Shown here: positions 43,612-55,636 of the stretch, one piece after another
Layout: each line of letters starts with the position of its first letter
Position numbering within the stretch: position 1 is the stretch's first letter
From: Branchipolynoe longqiensis
Taxonomy: Eukaryota > Annelida > Polychaeta > Phyllodocida > Polynoidae
Length of the DNA: 64,000 bases
Assembly (NCBI GenBank): GCA_030323885.1
Contig: CM059187.1
Location: 128,421,168 to 128,485,167 of the forward strand
Reading direction: 5' to 3'
The notes under the pieces: model-generated
Told to the model about the DNA's origin: nothing
Databases searched by the model: none
The model's input: only the letters and a program-made list of their open reading frames with translations
Program-made: the position numbers and the translations under genes

Positions 43612-44276
43612 TGCAGGTATTGCAGGTATAGCAATAACTCAGGGAGTTTGATGCCTTTGCCTTGCAGAGTTGTAAACCACTGCCTTGTGGTACAGGTTCT
43701 TGACAGAAGGAAGGCTAAGGGAGCAAACCCTAAACAGAAAGCCATGTTACTGTGGCAGCATTAAGGGCAGTTAATGTATGAAACTCCCAACATCTCCCGA
43801 CCAGCCACTGCAGGGACAAATAGTTTTGCGCCTGTCTGGACATGTTCTTGCCGGTGTGAAACGTCTATTTGCTCCCCGAGAGAGTGCCGCTGGTAACTTG
43901 CAAAAGCCAGCAGCACATCAACACTTTTGCAGGCAGCTTTCATGAAATGTAATACTCGAACGAACGGAGCTGCCCCCTATGGAAGATCTTTTGATCAAAA
44001 GGAATCTCCGGTGGACTGGACACCTCATGAGGATGTCATCAGACAGGCTACCAAAGCAGATCCTCTATTCTCAACTGTCTTCTGGCTACAGAAAGAGAGG
44101 GTGCCCTCATCTCCGGTTCAAGGATACCGTCAAGAGAAACCTGAAGCTGAGAGACATTAAGACCGACTCATGGACGCAACTCTCACAGCAGAGAGCTAAA
44201 TTGAGAGTGGCAGTCAAGTAATGAAAGCAGTCTTTGTCGCATCGCGACCGACAGCATGATGATGATGATGATGATG
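43612..44276 (+). mobile_element. Chimeric RTE-tail element, longest LINE tail
   Basis: Constant module 43,612 to about 43,948, then LINE tail from AATACTCGAACGAACGG to the stop at 44,219-44,221, then 35 bp of UTR and ATG repeats. The tail encodes the same protein end as 7,829-8,157. Confidence 0.88.
43979..44221 (+). pseudogene. LINE ORF2 C-terminus, 80 residues
   Basis: An open frame from ATG 43,979 to TAA: MEDLLIKRNLRWTGHLMRM, SDRLPKQILYSQLSSGYRKR, CPHLRFKDTVKRNLKLRDIK, then a W..LSQQRAKLR end. The LRW.GH..RM / R.PK / RFKD..KR pattern is the usual C-terminus of RTE-like and related LINE polyproteins. It is a truncated fragment with no catalytic part, and the ATG is internal. Confidence 0.85.
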
Positions 44277-44770
44277 ACTGTAATTTAATAGGACATACTG
44301 AAGGTGCATGAGAGATCACACAAATGTTGCGCGCCTACATATTGATACTGCCTCCTGTAGTGATACTTATTTTAGTCTAAACAGCTGTGTATTTAATATT
44401 TATGTAACATTCTTATTAAAGTAGGAGTTCACCATTGGATGCATGCATGTCGTAAACATACTGTAATGGAATTTAGAAAGCGTGCGTGCGTGGGTGGGTG
44501 TGGGGCGGAGAGCTGGGGAGTCCTTCCTATACATACCAAGTGTCAATATCGAAGGACAAACTGGCTTAGGTTGGAATTAAATGGCGCGTGCCACCTGACC
44601 TTGTTTTAATGTCACACGTGGTATCGTTGACTGTGAGCTTTAATATGAGAATGTTAGATAACAGTAAAAATAAGCGCGCTGACTGTCATCTTAACCCTTT
44701 GTACCGATCACGTTACACAGCTCACTCAATTAGACGCCTGCGTGAGGATATTATGGCTGAAACACACGAT
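44277..44770. other. Unassigned sequence
   Basis: No recognised feature. Confidence 0.35.
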
Positions 44771-44774
44771 ACAT

Positions 44775-46010
44775 CAGCACACCACAGCTCTCCTTCCACA
44801 CACCATCACACACACCGCACACCTGCCACATCATACACACACCTCCCACATCACACACACCTCCCGAAACAGGCACTCATCTTCTGCAACACACACACCT
44901 CCCACATCACACACACACCTCCCACATCACACACTCCTCCCACATCATACATACACCTTCTGCAACACAAACATCTCCCACATCACACACACCTCCTGCA
45001 ACACACACCTCCTGAAACACACAAATCCCAGATCACACACACACACATCACACACACACACCTTCTGCAACACACACATCTCCCACATCACATACACACC
45101 TCCTGAAACTCACACATCCCAGATCTCACACACACCTCCCATATCACACACACCTTCTGCAACACAAACATCTCACACATCACAGACACCTCCAGCATCA
45201 CACACACCGCCCACATTACACACACACCTTCTGCAACACACTCCTCCAACATCACACACACCTGCTACATCACACACCTCCCACATCACACACACAACTT
45301 CTGCAACACAAACATCTCCCATATCACACACACACCTGCTGCAACACACTCACCTCCTGAAACACATACATTCCAGAACACACACACCTTCTGCAACACA
45401 CACACATCCCACACCACCCACACCTCCCACATCACACACACACCTTCTGCAACACAAACATCTCCCACATCACACATACCTCCTACATCACACACACCTC
45501 CCATATTACACACACACCTTCTGACCCACACACATCTCCCACATCACACACACCTCCCGAAACACACACATCCTAGATCACACATATATCTCCCGCAACA
45601 CACACAGCTCCCACATCACACACGCCTCCCTCATCACACACACCTCCCCCACCACACACACCTCCTGAAACACACACACCCCAGATCACACCAACACCTC
45701 GCACATCACACACACACCTTCTGCAAGACACACATCTCGCACATCACACACACCTCTCACATCACACACACACCTCCCACGTCGGAGACAAACATCCCAC
45801 ATCACATACTCCTCCTCCCAGATCATACACCCACCTCTCACATTACACACATCTCCCACGTCACACATACCTCCCACATCACACGCACCTCCCACATCAC
45901 AGCAACCTCCCACATCAGACATACCTCCCAGACCACGCACGTCACCCACCTTCCAGGCCACACATGCCTCTCACACCACACACCTCCAAATTCACACATT
46001 CGAACACCCC
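44775..46010. repeat. CACACCTCCCACATCA-type minisatellite
   Basis: About 1.2 kb of irregular units of 15-30 bp such as CACCTCCCACATCACACACA and CACCTTCTGCAACACA. The 260-codon Thr/His/Ser frame and Val/Cys/Gly complement are by-products. Confidence 0.95.
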
Positions 46011-46194
46011 CCCCCCATCACCAAATGACGTACATACTCACCCCCTACATTACAAACACCACACACACCCCACACCACACACCTCCCACATTGTCCACGC
46101 CACACACTTCCCACATCATACACACGACACACCTTCCACATCACACACACGCAGAGCCCTCTCTCAACATACATACACACCCACAGCTCGCACA

Positions 46195-46570
46195 TCCACA
46201 AACCTACTCACTCACATCCACCCACACCCACACCCACACCCACACACATTCACACTTCCATATTCCCACACCCATACACCACCCATCCCCCACCATCGCA
46301 CGCACACCCACCCCCACCCCTAGCCCCACACCACACTCACACCCACACCCACACCCACACCCACACACATCGCCGCATCCTGATCGCCTGCCACAACCAC
46401 ACCCTCGCACATCACAAACCCACACCCACCCACTCCCACACCCACAACCACACCAACACACCCACACTCCTCACACCCGCACCCACATCGCCGCATCCTG
46501 ATCACCTGCCACAACCACACACCCTCACCTTACCCACCCAGACACACACTCCCACACACACATACACACC
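46195..46570. repeat. CACACC microsatellite
   Basis: Hexamer CCCACA array; ACATCGCCGCATCCTGATC occurs twice, 120 bp apart (46,366 and 46,486). Confidence 0.9.
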
Positions 46571-46854
46571 CACCCACCCAAACACCCACACAACGCTATA
46601 TCTCCGGAAGCTTTGACGCACGGTGGATCGGACACGCTGATCAGAACGGGAAACCCGGTGAAAATAAAGCGATAACGTGATAACAACGTGAGACGGTGAT
46701 AATTAGTGCAGCTTTTATGCAGAGTCGACCCGGCTAGGCGACACATTATTTCTGGTTTATTCCAGATTTCACGCCGTCTTTTATGTTGAACATACCATAT
46801 CAGCGTTCTGTCAGCAAGGGAGCGGCGATAAATTAAGCCAACCTTTGTCAACAT
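46571..46854. other. Unassigned sequence
   Basis: Unique, balanced composition, with no recognised feature. Confidence 0.35.
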
Positions 46855-47400
46855 TGGAAAGCCCATAGAGAGACGAGAGATGGAGATAGAGAAGACAGAG
46901 CTAGATAGATGGGGAGAGAAGAGTGAGGAACAAGAGCGGGCGAGAAATAGAGGGAGAGATAGAGAGGGATGGGAGGGGGAGAGAGGGAGTGAGGGTGTGA
47001 GGGTATGAAGATCGAGAGAGCGAGAGACTGAGCTAGAGGGAGAGAACTGAATATAGCGAGAGACACGGAGAGATGATGAGAGACAACAAGAGACAGCTTA
47101 GAGACAGGGAGAGACAGTGAGAGACAGGGGAAGACATGGAGATAGGGAGAGACACAGAAAGACAGCGAGTAACAGCTAGATAGAGTGCAACTGCACGAGA
47201 CAGTGAGGTACAGTGAGGGACGGATTGAGAGACAGTGGGGGATAGAGTTAGAAACAGTGCGGGACAGAGTGTGATACAGTGTAAGAGACAGCGTGTAAGG
47301 CAGATCAAGAGACATAGCGAGATATAATGAGAGACAATGAAAGGGTGAGAGTCAGAGTGGACGACAGAGTGAGAGACAGGGTGAATGCGTGAGATACAAG
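46855..47400. repeat. GAGACA-rich microsatellite
   Basis: Irregular GAGAGACAGN units. Source of the Ser/Leu-rich minus-strand frames. 47,455-47,520 keeps a faint SINE-1 tail. Confidence 0.92.
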
Positions 47401-47612
47401 AATAACATGAGGCTCGTGGAACAATATCTCAGTAGGTCAGTGCCCGAGAGCGTGCCCTGCCTCAATTTGACATCCATCCTGATAAAACCTGAGGCTTTGC
47501 TAGGACGTCAGACCGCAGTATATCGATAGGCGGCGATGACAAGAGTGCGATCCGCTACTACAAATGAAATAGGCAGAATGAGAGAACCTCATGCAATGAT
47601 TCTCGTGCCTTA

Positions 47613-47976
47613 AGCCCCTATCACACCTCACCGGATTGAGGAAAAGGAAAGAAACCAAACAAAGTGTGTTGATATCCGGCCCGATCGTTTACAAGTTTTG
47701 AACATGCACAAAACTTGGAACGGATGCCGCCGGATTGACATCTAGGGTTCTTGTCCAGTTTGAGTTTGTTTTGTCCATTGGCTATCTGTTCATATACGCT
47801 TCATGTCCATTTCATGTCCGTTTCATGCCTGTTTCATGTCCGTTAGTCCGGCGGTCTTTGACTCGATATCGCAACATTTTGACACATTGAATACATTTTG
47901 ATACGTATCACACCCGAAAATCACCGGACTAGACAATTCTGTCCGTTGTTCAATCTGGCGAGGTGTGACAGGGGCT
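47613..47976. mobile_element. HARB-type MITE with clear TTA duplication
   Basis: 364 bp. Left AGCCCCTATCACACCTCACC, right inverse complement AGCCCCTGTCACACCTCGCC. TTA at 47,610-47,612 and 47,977-47,979. Near-palindrome GTTTTGAACATGCACAAAAC at 47,695-47,714. Same subfamily as 3,404-3,727. Confidence 0.88.
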
Positions 47977-47979
47977 TTA

Positions 47980-48712
47980 GATATAGCAATGTGCGTTAGT
48001 GCGAACGGGCAAGACTTAATTTATGCAGTATTTGTTTAGTTATCTGTAATACATATGCAATATGTCACATTGGGGTAGAAACTATTAAAAGAAATCCCAA
48101 ATTCATCATAAAATGTTAATTATTAATAAAAGAAAGAATATTCCGTTTTCCACCCCCCCCCCCCGCCCCGTTTTTTAAAAACATTTATTCTGCGAATGCT
48201 AAGCAAACTGCTAGTGCATAGCAGTGGGTGTCGATGTCTTTTAAGATGATGTGGAGGTGGCGTAGGTGGTGGGGCAGCACGATGGGAGGATGGATGCAGG
48301 GGCAGTGGGGTGGGAGTGGGGTGTTGATGCATCTTCTGATAATTTAGGTTTGTACAGGAAAAATTGAAAATGAAAGAATAGAAAATGATTTCTTTAAAAG
48401 ATATATACAGAACTACGGTGGACAATGAAGGGGGAAAATGGAACACAATATCGGCAATGGAAAGGGAAAAAAAGGGGGAAGGTAGGATGATAAAGAAAAA
48501 TGACTAGGACAGAGCATGGTTAGACAGTGTGATGAGTCGTGGGTTGGGAATGTGAGATGAGTCACGACCTGGGTTTAACTAATCCGAGACTGCGTCAGGC
48601 AACCATGAGTGGGTTGCGTTACTATGGGTCCAAGCTGGATTCAGAACTATCTACCGATTCGCCGACCACCGTCCGATACTATTAGTAATATCTGAGCAAG
48701 GTCCACTGCTCC
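47980..48712. other. Unassigned sequence
   Basis: Poly-C run at about 48,152-48,163; 48,240-48,330 is G-rich. No gene recognised. Confidence 0.35.
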
Positions 48713-48716
48713 TTAA

Positions 48717-49083
48717 AGTTGCATAGTCCGATGAAGCATCACATTTTCAAAACCAAGACAAGTATCTCAATTTTATTCTACATATCTAACTTAAATACTG
48801 GTGCACTTGTTAAACATGTGTCACTACAAAGAAGGGAATACTGAGGCAATTGAATAGAACCTATTACTGCAGAAACCTATGGTGTCAGAGTTTTGGCAAG
48901 CTTGCCAAAACTAATTTTGCTTGTTTGCACTTCAAATATCTCCAAAGTTAGCTATTTAAAATAAAAGTTACTTTAAGTTACTTTAAGTTACTTTAAGTGA
49001 AAGTAGGGTAGATTTTAACGATCACCCTAATATGATTATCTCAGAAAATGACAGAAATTCAAAACCCAACATACTATGCAACT
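48717..49083 (+). mobile_element. TTAA-MITE, full length
   Basis: TTAA at 48,713-48,716 and 49,084-49,087. Intact 24-bp central palindrome at 48,889-48,912. A short GTTACTTTAA triplication near 48,965-49,000. Confidence 0.92.
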
Positions 49084-49142
49084 TTAATATGTCCGCAGCA
49101 GTCAGTAAGTAGTAGCAAATATGTCACTTTAAAAAAAGCTGC

Positions 49143-49450
49143 TTTGGTTGGGTGTTGGAGTTTTACATCCCGGCAACATCTAAGTTCATAATAGGACGGG
49201 TAGCGACTTGTGAGAGGGTGCACTCGTGGCAACTAAATTATAGTGCTGCCCCTTTGGGAGACCAGGCTGTCAGCAGCATGACCAAATATCCCACTCAGTA
49301 ACATTGTGCTGACATTGAGCCAACCAGTCCTTCCCCTATCCTAATAATGCCCAGCCCCAGGCTGGGAAGCGATAAGTATCAACTGTTAGGACAGTGGTTT
49401 GACTCAACCAGGGTCCGACCCGTGGGTTCGAATCCCATGATCTACCATTG
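49143..49450 (-). mobile_element. SINE-1
   Basis: Tail GGTTGGGTGTTGGAGTTTTA at the left, B box GGTTCGAATCCC at the right. The body is complete with small indels. Confidence 0.88.
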
Positions 49451-49539
49451 ACACATTTGAGATGTGGTGTCCGGTTAGTCTACCCATGCGCAGCCCAAGT
49501 TGGTCATGTACATACACCAACAATAACCTAAACCATATA

Positions 49540-49750
49540 AGAAACATACACAACACATAGAAAACACTCCAAACAAATAAACAAACAAACGTACACAAAC
49601 AAACAAAAACCCACAAAAAACATATACAAAAAACACAAAAACCCACCACACAAAACACAACAAAACAACAAAAACCACAAATAAAACACAAAAACACAAA
49701 AAAAAACCACAAAACACCCACAAAAAAACCCCACAAAACCCACAAAGTAC
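49540..49750. repeat. A-rich CAAA/CACAAA low-complexity DNA
   Basis: AACACAAAAACCACA-type sequence. The Phe/Val/Cys-rich minus frames, which look like membrane proteins, are produced by this composition. Confidence 0.9.
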
Positions 49751-49983
49751 ATGGTGGCAGGGTATTGAGGCGGGTAGTAGTTGGGGCGCCAAGTGAAGTG
49801 AAGAGTTAGTGACGCCGACACGTCTGTAAGTGACGGAGTGGGTGCAGTGTCACTGCAAGTCCTCATCATCATCGTTTAAAAAAGTGGCGCGCATCTCCAT
49901 GACTACGGACGGCCGGAGACGCCCCGCGGACTAATTACACCCGACTCTCGCCGAGTATCGCGACGCGCGAGAGATGCGCGAGA

Positions 49984-50743
49984 ATCACGGGCATCGCCAT
50001 TCCAGCCGCGTGGTGCATTGTGGGCATGTGTCATAGCAAAACAAACCTGCGAGAAGCACATGGCACATGCTAATACACTGGGTGCAGCTCTGAAATGTGC
50101 TAGTTTCAGCTCATCTCAGCTCTTGTTTGAAACATAGAACACGAGCTAAAAATATATATAATAAATTAATATATTAATCTTTTATCCAGCATTGCATTTA
50201 CATCAAGATAATCAGCACATCTTATGCCATGTGCACTTAGATTTAGACAAATCTGGGCACTCAGACTAGTGTCAGAGCCATAGCCAGAGTCAGTTTTACT
50301 TATTTTATTCATGTTTTTATTTACATCCTATGGTTAATGACATATGTGGAAACAGAAAATGAGTAGGGTTAATCAGATATTGGTTATATATTTCTTTGAA
50401 ACAAGTTTTTGTTGACACATTTGACATTTTAATATTTAGAACAAGAATTACATATGTCTAATCAATGGTGATGTAAACATCAGCCTGTAAAGTGACTGCA
50501 ATTGTATGTTTCTTATCTCAAAATGCTTAATTATGGAGGGTTGTGTCTCAAACACATTCATTATATTATTATATTGCATCTATCCATCCATGTTTGTGCC
50601 AAATTGTTATCTATTTTTATTAATTTTGAATAAAATATAAGGTCTTCCATATGTGTATCGGCAAACTCAATCGCCATACACCCTTGCTTTTCTGCCAACG
50701 CCGTTTTCAGTGCATGTGCACTCGGAACGGTGATCTCGTCTAT
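49984..50743 (-). mobile_element. MITE-D, with unrelated central replacement
   Basis: The left 300 bp and right 160 bp match MITE-D (AGCACATGGCACATGCTAAT; GGCAAACTCAATCGCCATAC; CGGAACGGTGATCTCGTCTA). About 50,300-50,580 does not match. Confidence 0.8.
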
Positions 50744-50811
50744 TGCAGCAAAGATGTCACTGTGAATGTGTATCAGGTGTTGATTAAAAGAAGCAAAAGT
50801 ACGGAAAATGT

Positions 50812-51187
50812 TGGTTCGTTCGTTCGTTGTTGGAGTTTTACGTACTGGCAACATCTGAGGTCATATCAGGACGGTTATCGACTTGTGACAATGCAGACTC
50901 ATGGTGACTTTATAATACTTCGCCACTGGCAGACCAGGTCACTAGCATATTGACCTGATATCCCACTCAGTCACATTATCCTGAAACTGGGCCAACCAGT
51001 CCTTGCCCTATCCTCATTCCACTGCCCCTTGCCCTATCCTTGTAATGCCAAACCCCAGCCTATGTAGTGACAAGTGTAAATTTGTTAGTCATCAGGCTGA
51101 CCTGTCCAGGCTTGGCACGAGGGAATTCAAATGCCATGAACAACCAAAACGAGAGGCGGCCGCTCAACTCATTCTGTCACCCCTTCT
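50812..51187 (-). mobile_element. SINE-1, decayed head, with a short internal duplication
   Basis: Tail TCGTTGTTGGAGTTTTACGT at the left; CCAGTCCTTGCCCTATCCT is partly duplicated near 50,996-51,040. The head ends at CACCCCTTCTGG, where the fold-back begins. Confidence 0.85.
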
Positions 51188-51923
51188 GGGGCCATATGCA
51201 GGAGTCAGTGTTAGCAGGGTTTGGTGTTAGACCCTGTTACCGTTTAGCTATCACCGACGTCGGAAACTGTGTCAAGTCATATGCAGGAGCGCGTAACACT
51301 TTCATTATAGCTAAACGTGAATTTATTTATAGATTTGGGAAATCCCTCTGCGTCTGTACCCATATATTAGCCTTAAATCTATTCAATGCGACCATATTTA
51401 ACAGAATTAGATATGCAATAAGTGAAATTTATTCAAATTAACCCTAAATTCGAAGCATTATTAAGGCTACCGCCGCATTGGCGGCGATATTAATAGTTAT
51501 ATTTTCGAATCGACGAACCTACAGTAAACAAATCGCCGCCACTGCCAGTATGGACAGCGACGTCGATGCGGCGCTACGGCGATTTGTTTACTTTACGTTC
51601 ATCGATTCGAAAATATAAGTATTAATATCTCCGCCGTTACGATGGCAGCGTTAATATTGCTTCGAATTTAGGGTTAATTTAATCAAATTTCACTTATTGT
51701 GTATCTAATTCTGTTAAATATGATAGGATTTAATAGATTTGGCCCTATCCTTATGCTAACACCGCCCGTAAACGTCATATGAAATGGTGTTAGTGTCGCG
51801 GACCTTAAACGCACGGTGTTAGGCCTATCACTGACTCATGCATACCAACTTTTCAGCGCTAAACCAGAAATCCCGTCTAAACGCGTTTTGGCTCGATAAC
51901 ACCGCTTCCTGCATATGGCCCCT
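51188..51923. mobile_element. 736-bp fold-back element
   Basis: Ends GGGGCCATATGCAGGAGTCA and CTTCCTGCATATGGCCCC are inverted, and inverted similarity continues inward: ATTAGATATGCAATAAGTGA with its complement, AACCCTAAATTCGAAGCA with TGCTTCGAATTTAGGGTT, and AAACAAATCGCCG with CGGCGATTTGTTT around a centre near 51,555. So most of the element is one large imperfect palindrome. No coding sequence. Confidence 0.85.
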
Positions 51924-52987
51924 GGTGTGAGAACTTTGAGGGCTTGTTGGTCTGAATGTACTTGTCAACGCATTAGATAACAAGTCCTGCAGTTACATCA
52001 GAGAGAATCAGAAGGAACGGGAGAAAACAATTAAATCTTGATTACCCTATCTCTACTCGGCCCATCAGACGGCTCAGTCCGGCTTTAGCAACTGTAGTGG
52101 GGAATCTATGCCACTGGTATTAATATTCAATTTACTCTATGCTTCCCTGCGTGACGTCACTGAATTGGCTATTTGAGTTCCAACTCAATACATAGCTATT
52201 CATCTCCAACACAAATTAAAACAAGTGTAAATTACACCAATGCCTAAACAAACTAGTCCTAAGTGCTATGCATTTAAGCTTTCTGGCAATTGAATAGGTC
52301 ATGAAGATTATGACAAATATTTACGTAAAGAATGCAAATTGAAATCACGTGACCAGATGATTAACCTCGATATTAATAGAGCTTAACTGACTGTGCCAAT
52401 TAGGCACTGCTGAACTGACCCCAAAATCGGTAGATGTAACACCTGTGTACATGCACTGTGTATAACTTACAGCGTCATCAAAGGCCAGTTGCTCTCATAT
52501 GGTGTCTATGTGGTGTGGGAGGTTAAAAATCCCTTGGGTTGGTAAAAGTGTAGGCTCAGGCTTTCTATCGACAAACTGTCTAATTGTGAAAACAAGTCAA
52601 TTCAGACCTATCCATGATAGGCAGTATACATCTTCCAGAAAAAAAAAAAAATGTGTGCGCGTGCGGGTGTATGTGGCTATGCCGGTGGATGTTTCTGTCT
52701 ATGTGTGTTTTATGTGTGTCTTTATGCGTGCAATAGGTGTCTCAGTAAGTTTTAATCATACACAACTGGGTTCTAAACTTACAATAATGACCTTTAATCA
52801 ATAACCACCGAGTAAGCCACCCTTCACTTAGATTCTCCTTTCGAAGCCCCCCTCCCCCCCATAACCTACCACCCACAACCCAAAGTCTCACCAATCCCGT
52901 TAAATACAAGCTATGGGTATTGAATATTTATACGTTTGCTTCTCCAAGATGCGCCCACAAAATAATCAAGTTCCCAATAACCCACCC
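51924..52987. other. Unassigned sequence
   Basis: About 1 kb unique, AT-rich, with a short A run and GT-rich patch (52,637-52,740). No gene recognised. Confidence 0.4.
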
Positions 52988-53325
52988 ACCGGGCGCGGTG
53001 GCCGAATCGGTAGAGAGCAGGCTTCCCGTGCGGGAGATCGGGAGTTCAATCCCCAGTCGAGTCAAACCTATGACTTACAAAATTGATACTTAGCTCATGC
53101 GCTCAGCATTAATAGGATAGGGCAAGGAATGGTTAGCTCTGTGTCAGGATAATGTGACTGAGTGGGATATCTGGTCATGGTGCTGGCATGGTCTACCAGT
53201 GGGGCAACATTATAACGTCACCATGAGTGCGCACTGTCACAAATCGGTAGCCATCCTGATATGACCTTAGAAGTTGCCAGGATATAAAACCCCAACAACC
53301 AACCAGCAAACCACCAACCAATAAC
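52988..53325 (+). mobile_element. SINE-1 with alternative head, full length
   Basis: Head ACCGGGCGCGGTGGCCGAAT ... GGGAGTTCAATCCCC, then SINE-1 body, tail CCCCAACAACCAACCAGC. Confidence 0.92.
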
Positions 53326-53589
53326 GCACCACCAGTGACATTCAATTTTAATTCAGCATTTTTATTTTCTTGCTTTATTATTCCTTCGGTGGCGTCCACA
53401 AAAGTGTTACGTGAGTGCGACTGTGGCGACAATGCGCCGCATGGTGGCTAATTGTGTTACTATTGGTGGGCACAGTGGGTCTTGGTTGTGTTTATCGTTT
53501 CTTGAATAAGTTATAACAAAGACCCTATAACGCTAAGATGGCTCACTCAGCCTGTACTGTGTAATCAAGAGAACAGCCAGCCCACCAGG

Positions 53590-54160
53590 TGGTGGGTTTG
53601 ATCATTTTAATAGTGTTAGAGTGTCAGAAGAAACCCTACCGTCGACTGATAGGTGTGTGGCAGGGGTTTAGGGATGTGATGGGGGTGTGGTGGGCATTTA
53701 GAGATGTGGTGGGGTCTAGGTATGTGTGTGGTAGTGGTGTAGGTCTGTGGTGGGTGGGTGTGCTGGGGGTGTAAGTGTGTGGTGTGTGTGCTGTGGGGGT
53801 GTATTTATTTGTGGTTGAGGTGTCGCTGTGTGTGGTGAGGGTGTAGGTGTGGTGTGTTTGTGTGGTGTGAGTGTAGGTGTGTGGTGGTGGCTGTGATGGG
53901 GGTTTAGGGATGTGGTGGGGGAATAGGCATATGGTGGGGGGTTTAGGTGTGTGATGGAGGCTAGGGCTGTGGTGAGGGTGTAGATGTGTGGTGGGGGTTT
54001 AGGGATACTAAAGATTGTGAGGTGCCGCTCTGCAAGACCCCTACAACTCCACCACAAAACATCTACACCTCCATCACACACACCCACCACTCACATGTAC
54101 ACCTACACCCCCACCATACACACCTACACCCCAACCACACACAATGTGTGTATGGTGGCA
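53590..54160. repeat. GTGGTGGGGGTTTAGG-type low-complexity DNA
   Basis: Units such as GTGTGGTGGGGGTTTAGGGA, 15-35 bp, irregular, with a complementary CA-rich patch at 54,045-54,145. Confidence 0.85.
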
Positions 54161-54890
54161 GGGGTGGGTTGGGTGGAGAGGTGGAGGGGCAGGGTGGGGG
54201 TAGAGTTGGTGGTGGGAGTTCTATAGGATTAGGAGTAGCAACACACAACCAGTGGGGACCTCCCTCCCCCCGCCCCCCTCTTACATCAGGGAGGGGGAGG
54301 GGTCGTGAGGTGTGCTGTGAGAATGCTGATGGAGGTGGCTGAGGAAGGGGAGGGGGAGAGGGAGTGTTGCGGAGGAAGAGGGAGTGTGGGGGAGGAAGGG
54401 CGAGTGAGGGGGAGGAGGAGCCGTAGAGGGACGGGGAAGAGGGAGGGAAGTGTGGTGGGAGAGCATTGAGTGGTTGAGGAGAGGGAGGGGGAGAGGGAGG
54501 GGGAGAGGGAGTGTGGGGGAGTAAGGGGGAGGGGAGGCGGAGAGGAAGGGGGGAAGGGGGAGGGAGGAGGAGGAAGGGGGAGGAAGGGGCAGGAGGGGGA
54601 GGTGTGGTTTGAGAGTGCTGGATAAGGTGGATGAGGAGGGAGATAGAGAGAGGGAAGGGTGGGGATGGGAGCTCGAAGGGTGGTGAGGCCGGGGGAGGGT
54701 GGGACAGAGGGGGGAGGGGAGTGGGATGGAAGCGGAGGGAGGGGCGGGAGGGGGAAATGCGTTGAAGCCGGGAGGAGGGAGTGTCGGAGGTAGCGGAGGT
54801 CGGGAGCGTGGGATGGAGGGGAGAGAGTGGGGGAGGGCGGGGGAATGAGGGAGGGTGGGGCAGAGGGAGATGGGGGTCCAGGCAGTATGC
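54161..54890. repeat. GGGGGAGG-rich low-complexity DNA
   Basis: Strongly G-over-C skewed stretch. Source of the 280-, 209- and 203-codon Pro/Ser/Leu minus frames. Confidence 0.9.
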
Positions 54891-55636
54891 GCAACATCGG
54901 CCCAATCCAAATGAATCTATGTCTCTTTTTTTAATTTTAAGCTCACCATCTCGCCTTGTAGGCCTATGTGTTTACACGTGAAACACCAGCCAGCCTCTGG
55001 GTTGATCAAACCCACCACAAGATGGCACTGCAAAATTTACATTACCATGGGAGAGATAGGGAGTGAGCCATCTTAGTGTTATAGGGTCTTTGGTTATAGA
55101 CATGCCTAGCATTATTGAATCCACACTTCCAAGTACATTGCACTCTAATGGCGCACTGCCCAAACACCAAAACAATCAGATCCGTTTTGAAAACCAACGC
55201 AAAAATGTTGCTCAATTGCACAATCTCTAAACCTTTAGCTATTGCATTCAGCATGGATGAGGTGCCTCTCCCCTCCGCCACCCGCCCTCCTCTCCCCCCC
55301 CCCTCCTCTCCCCCCCCCCCTCCCTCCCCCCAACGTTTGACTCGACAAGCTCTGTCCTGCAAGTGTTTATTAGTTATTACTGTCTCACCGCTATCAATCA
55401 AACACACATTGCACCTAGCTCACATTGCATTGAAAGGTCACCAATGAAAGTCTGATTCTAGTGAACCTGGTGAATTCTCGCGGAAAGTATGTACTACTAA
55501 ATGTATCTGCGTGAATTTACTTATGTGCATTAGCAACTGTTTTACAGTGACCTAGCAACTATGTACTCTACCATAGTAACCCTTAACTGTGTGTAACTCT
55601 GTTATGCGCGCGCAGCTTTCTACGGTCTGCTACAAT
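54891..55636. other. Unassigned sequence with C-rich core
   Basis: 55,262-55,332 is CCTCTCCCCC-rich. Flanks unique, with no gene recognised. Confidence 0.4.

Noticed and set aside
44588..45524. 172- and 260-codon Thr/His-rich frames
   Set aside because: Composed of CACACCTCCCACATCA-like units; no conserved protein feature.
49404..49872. Cys/Phe/Val-rich minus-strand frames resembling transmembrane proteins
   Set aside because: Reverse of an A-rich CACAAA stretch; three overlapping frames are open.
54063..54910. Pro/Ser-rich minus frames up to 280 codons
   Set aside because: G-rich low-complexity DNA with all frames open.
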